Shown here one piece after another: positions 63,839-64,000 of a stretch of DNA of 64,000 nt. The notes under the pieces are model-generated. The model was not told the DNA's origin. It worked only from the letters and a program-made list of their open reading frames with translations, and searched no databases. The translations under genes and the position numbers were made by a program. This DNA is from Pseudomonas sp. R5(2019). GTDB taxonomy: Bacteria; Pseudomonadota; Gammaproteobacteria; Pseudomonadales; Pseudomonadaceae. Position 1 is the first letter of the stretch. Each line of letters opens with the position of its first letter. The stretch spans positions 211,497-275,496 of the forward strand of contig NZ_JAAAMT010000002.1 of assembly GCF_009905435.1 (NCBI RefSeq), written 5' to 3'.

Positions 63839-64000
63839 CAATGCCGGTCAGTTAAGGAATAGAACGACGCAACCCTTGTAGGAGCGGACCTGGCCGCGAT
63901 GGGCTGCGCAGCAGCCCCTGAGGCCAGTAAGATCTGCGACTCAGCCAGCGAGTGCGGGTGATTTCAGGATCGCCGGGGCTGCTGCGCAGCCCATCGCGGC
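63839..64000. repeat. Composite/REP palindrome cut by the window end
   Basis: CAATGCCGGTCAGTTAAGG (63839-63857), the same outer arm as at 10872 and 47115, is followed by a TGTAGGAGCGGACCTGGCCG REP arm at 63877. The returning arm (gggctgctgcgcagcccatcgcggc) reaches the window edge. Confidence 0.8.

Overview
The window is chromosomal DNA of a Pseudomonas, most likely from the putida/fluorescens side of the genus. The evidence is gene order and content: glxR-ttuD-pyk followed by a urea transporter, ccmABCDEFGHI next to fliK, efp beside earP, and ohrR-ohr. Dispersed REP palindromes of the 'tgtgggagcggatttatccgcg' and 'tgtaggagcggacctggccgcg' types agree with this. Genes are dense and GC-rich, so many long antisense reading frames are shadows and are left out. 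Assignments rest on reading translations and motifs; no database search was run.

Layout. 1-4050: end of glxR, glycerate kinase ttuD, pyruvate kinase, urea transporter. 4046-6451: accessory cassette with a Fic protein between two nearly identical DUF3077 genes, with two clusters of TGGCCGAAT repeats. 6621-9720: two orphan RHS-tip toxin-like genes and an ion channel gene; the channel's 5' end is duplicated between the RHS genes. 9815-18679: orphan sulfate-binding protein, aldehyde dehydrogenase, YdiJ-type FAD/Fe-S dehydrogenase with divergent LysR, an rRNA-type methyltransferase and a HigBA-like toxin-antitoxin pair. 18740-26488: polyamine catabolism (PuuA-, PuuR- and PuuB-like), a broken IS4 transposase, a GST, and a Sad-like dehydrogenase with divergent PtrR-like LysR. 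26489-28248: truncated globin, GFA protein, small lipoprotein and membrane protein.

28430-35383 (minus strand): complete cytochrome c maturation operon. 35536-37415: fliK and an FlhB-C-terminal-like protein, followed by a 155-bp MITE-like element. 37704-43777: DUF6708-like remnant, DEAD-box helicase, spermidine-synthase-like protein, class II DAHP synthase, YcaQ-like glycosylase. 43826-49209: DUF1127 protein with divergent LysR, ohrR-ohr, tam, efp and earP. 49350-50780: three small proteins, one GreA-like. 51203-54922: D-serine cluster of permease, D-serine ammonia-lyase and LysR regulator, visibly less GC-rich than its surroundings, ending beside tRNA-Ser(GGA). 55465-64000: crotonase, PlsC, CorA, a class I amidotransferase, a 31-residue membrane peptide, a cytochrome c, and the ATP-grasp / alpha-E / transglutaminase locus. 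In that locus the alpha-E gene has lost its middle. RraB and a short protein follow.

Most likely to reward follow-up: the Fic/DUF3077 cassette with its putative operator arrays, the RHS2 tip that resembles a His-Gly/Ala-Cys protease, the partial duplication that built the RHS pair, the deletion in the alpha-E gene, the MITE-like element, and the perfect 14-bp inverted repeat upstream of the D-serine genes.
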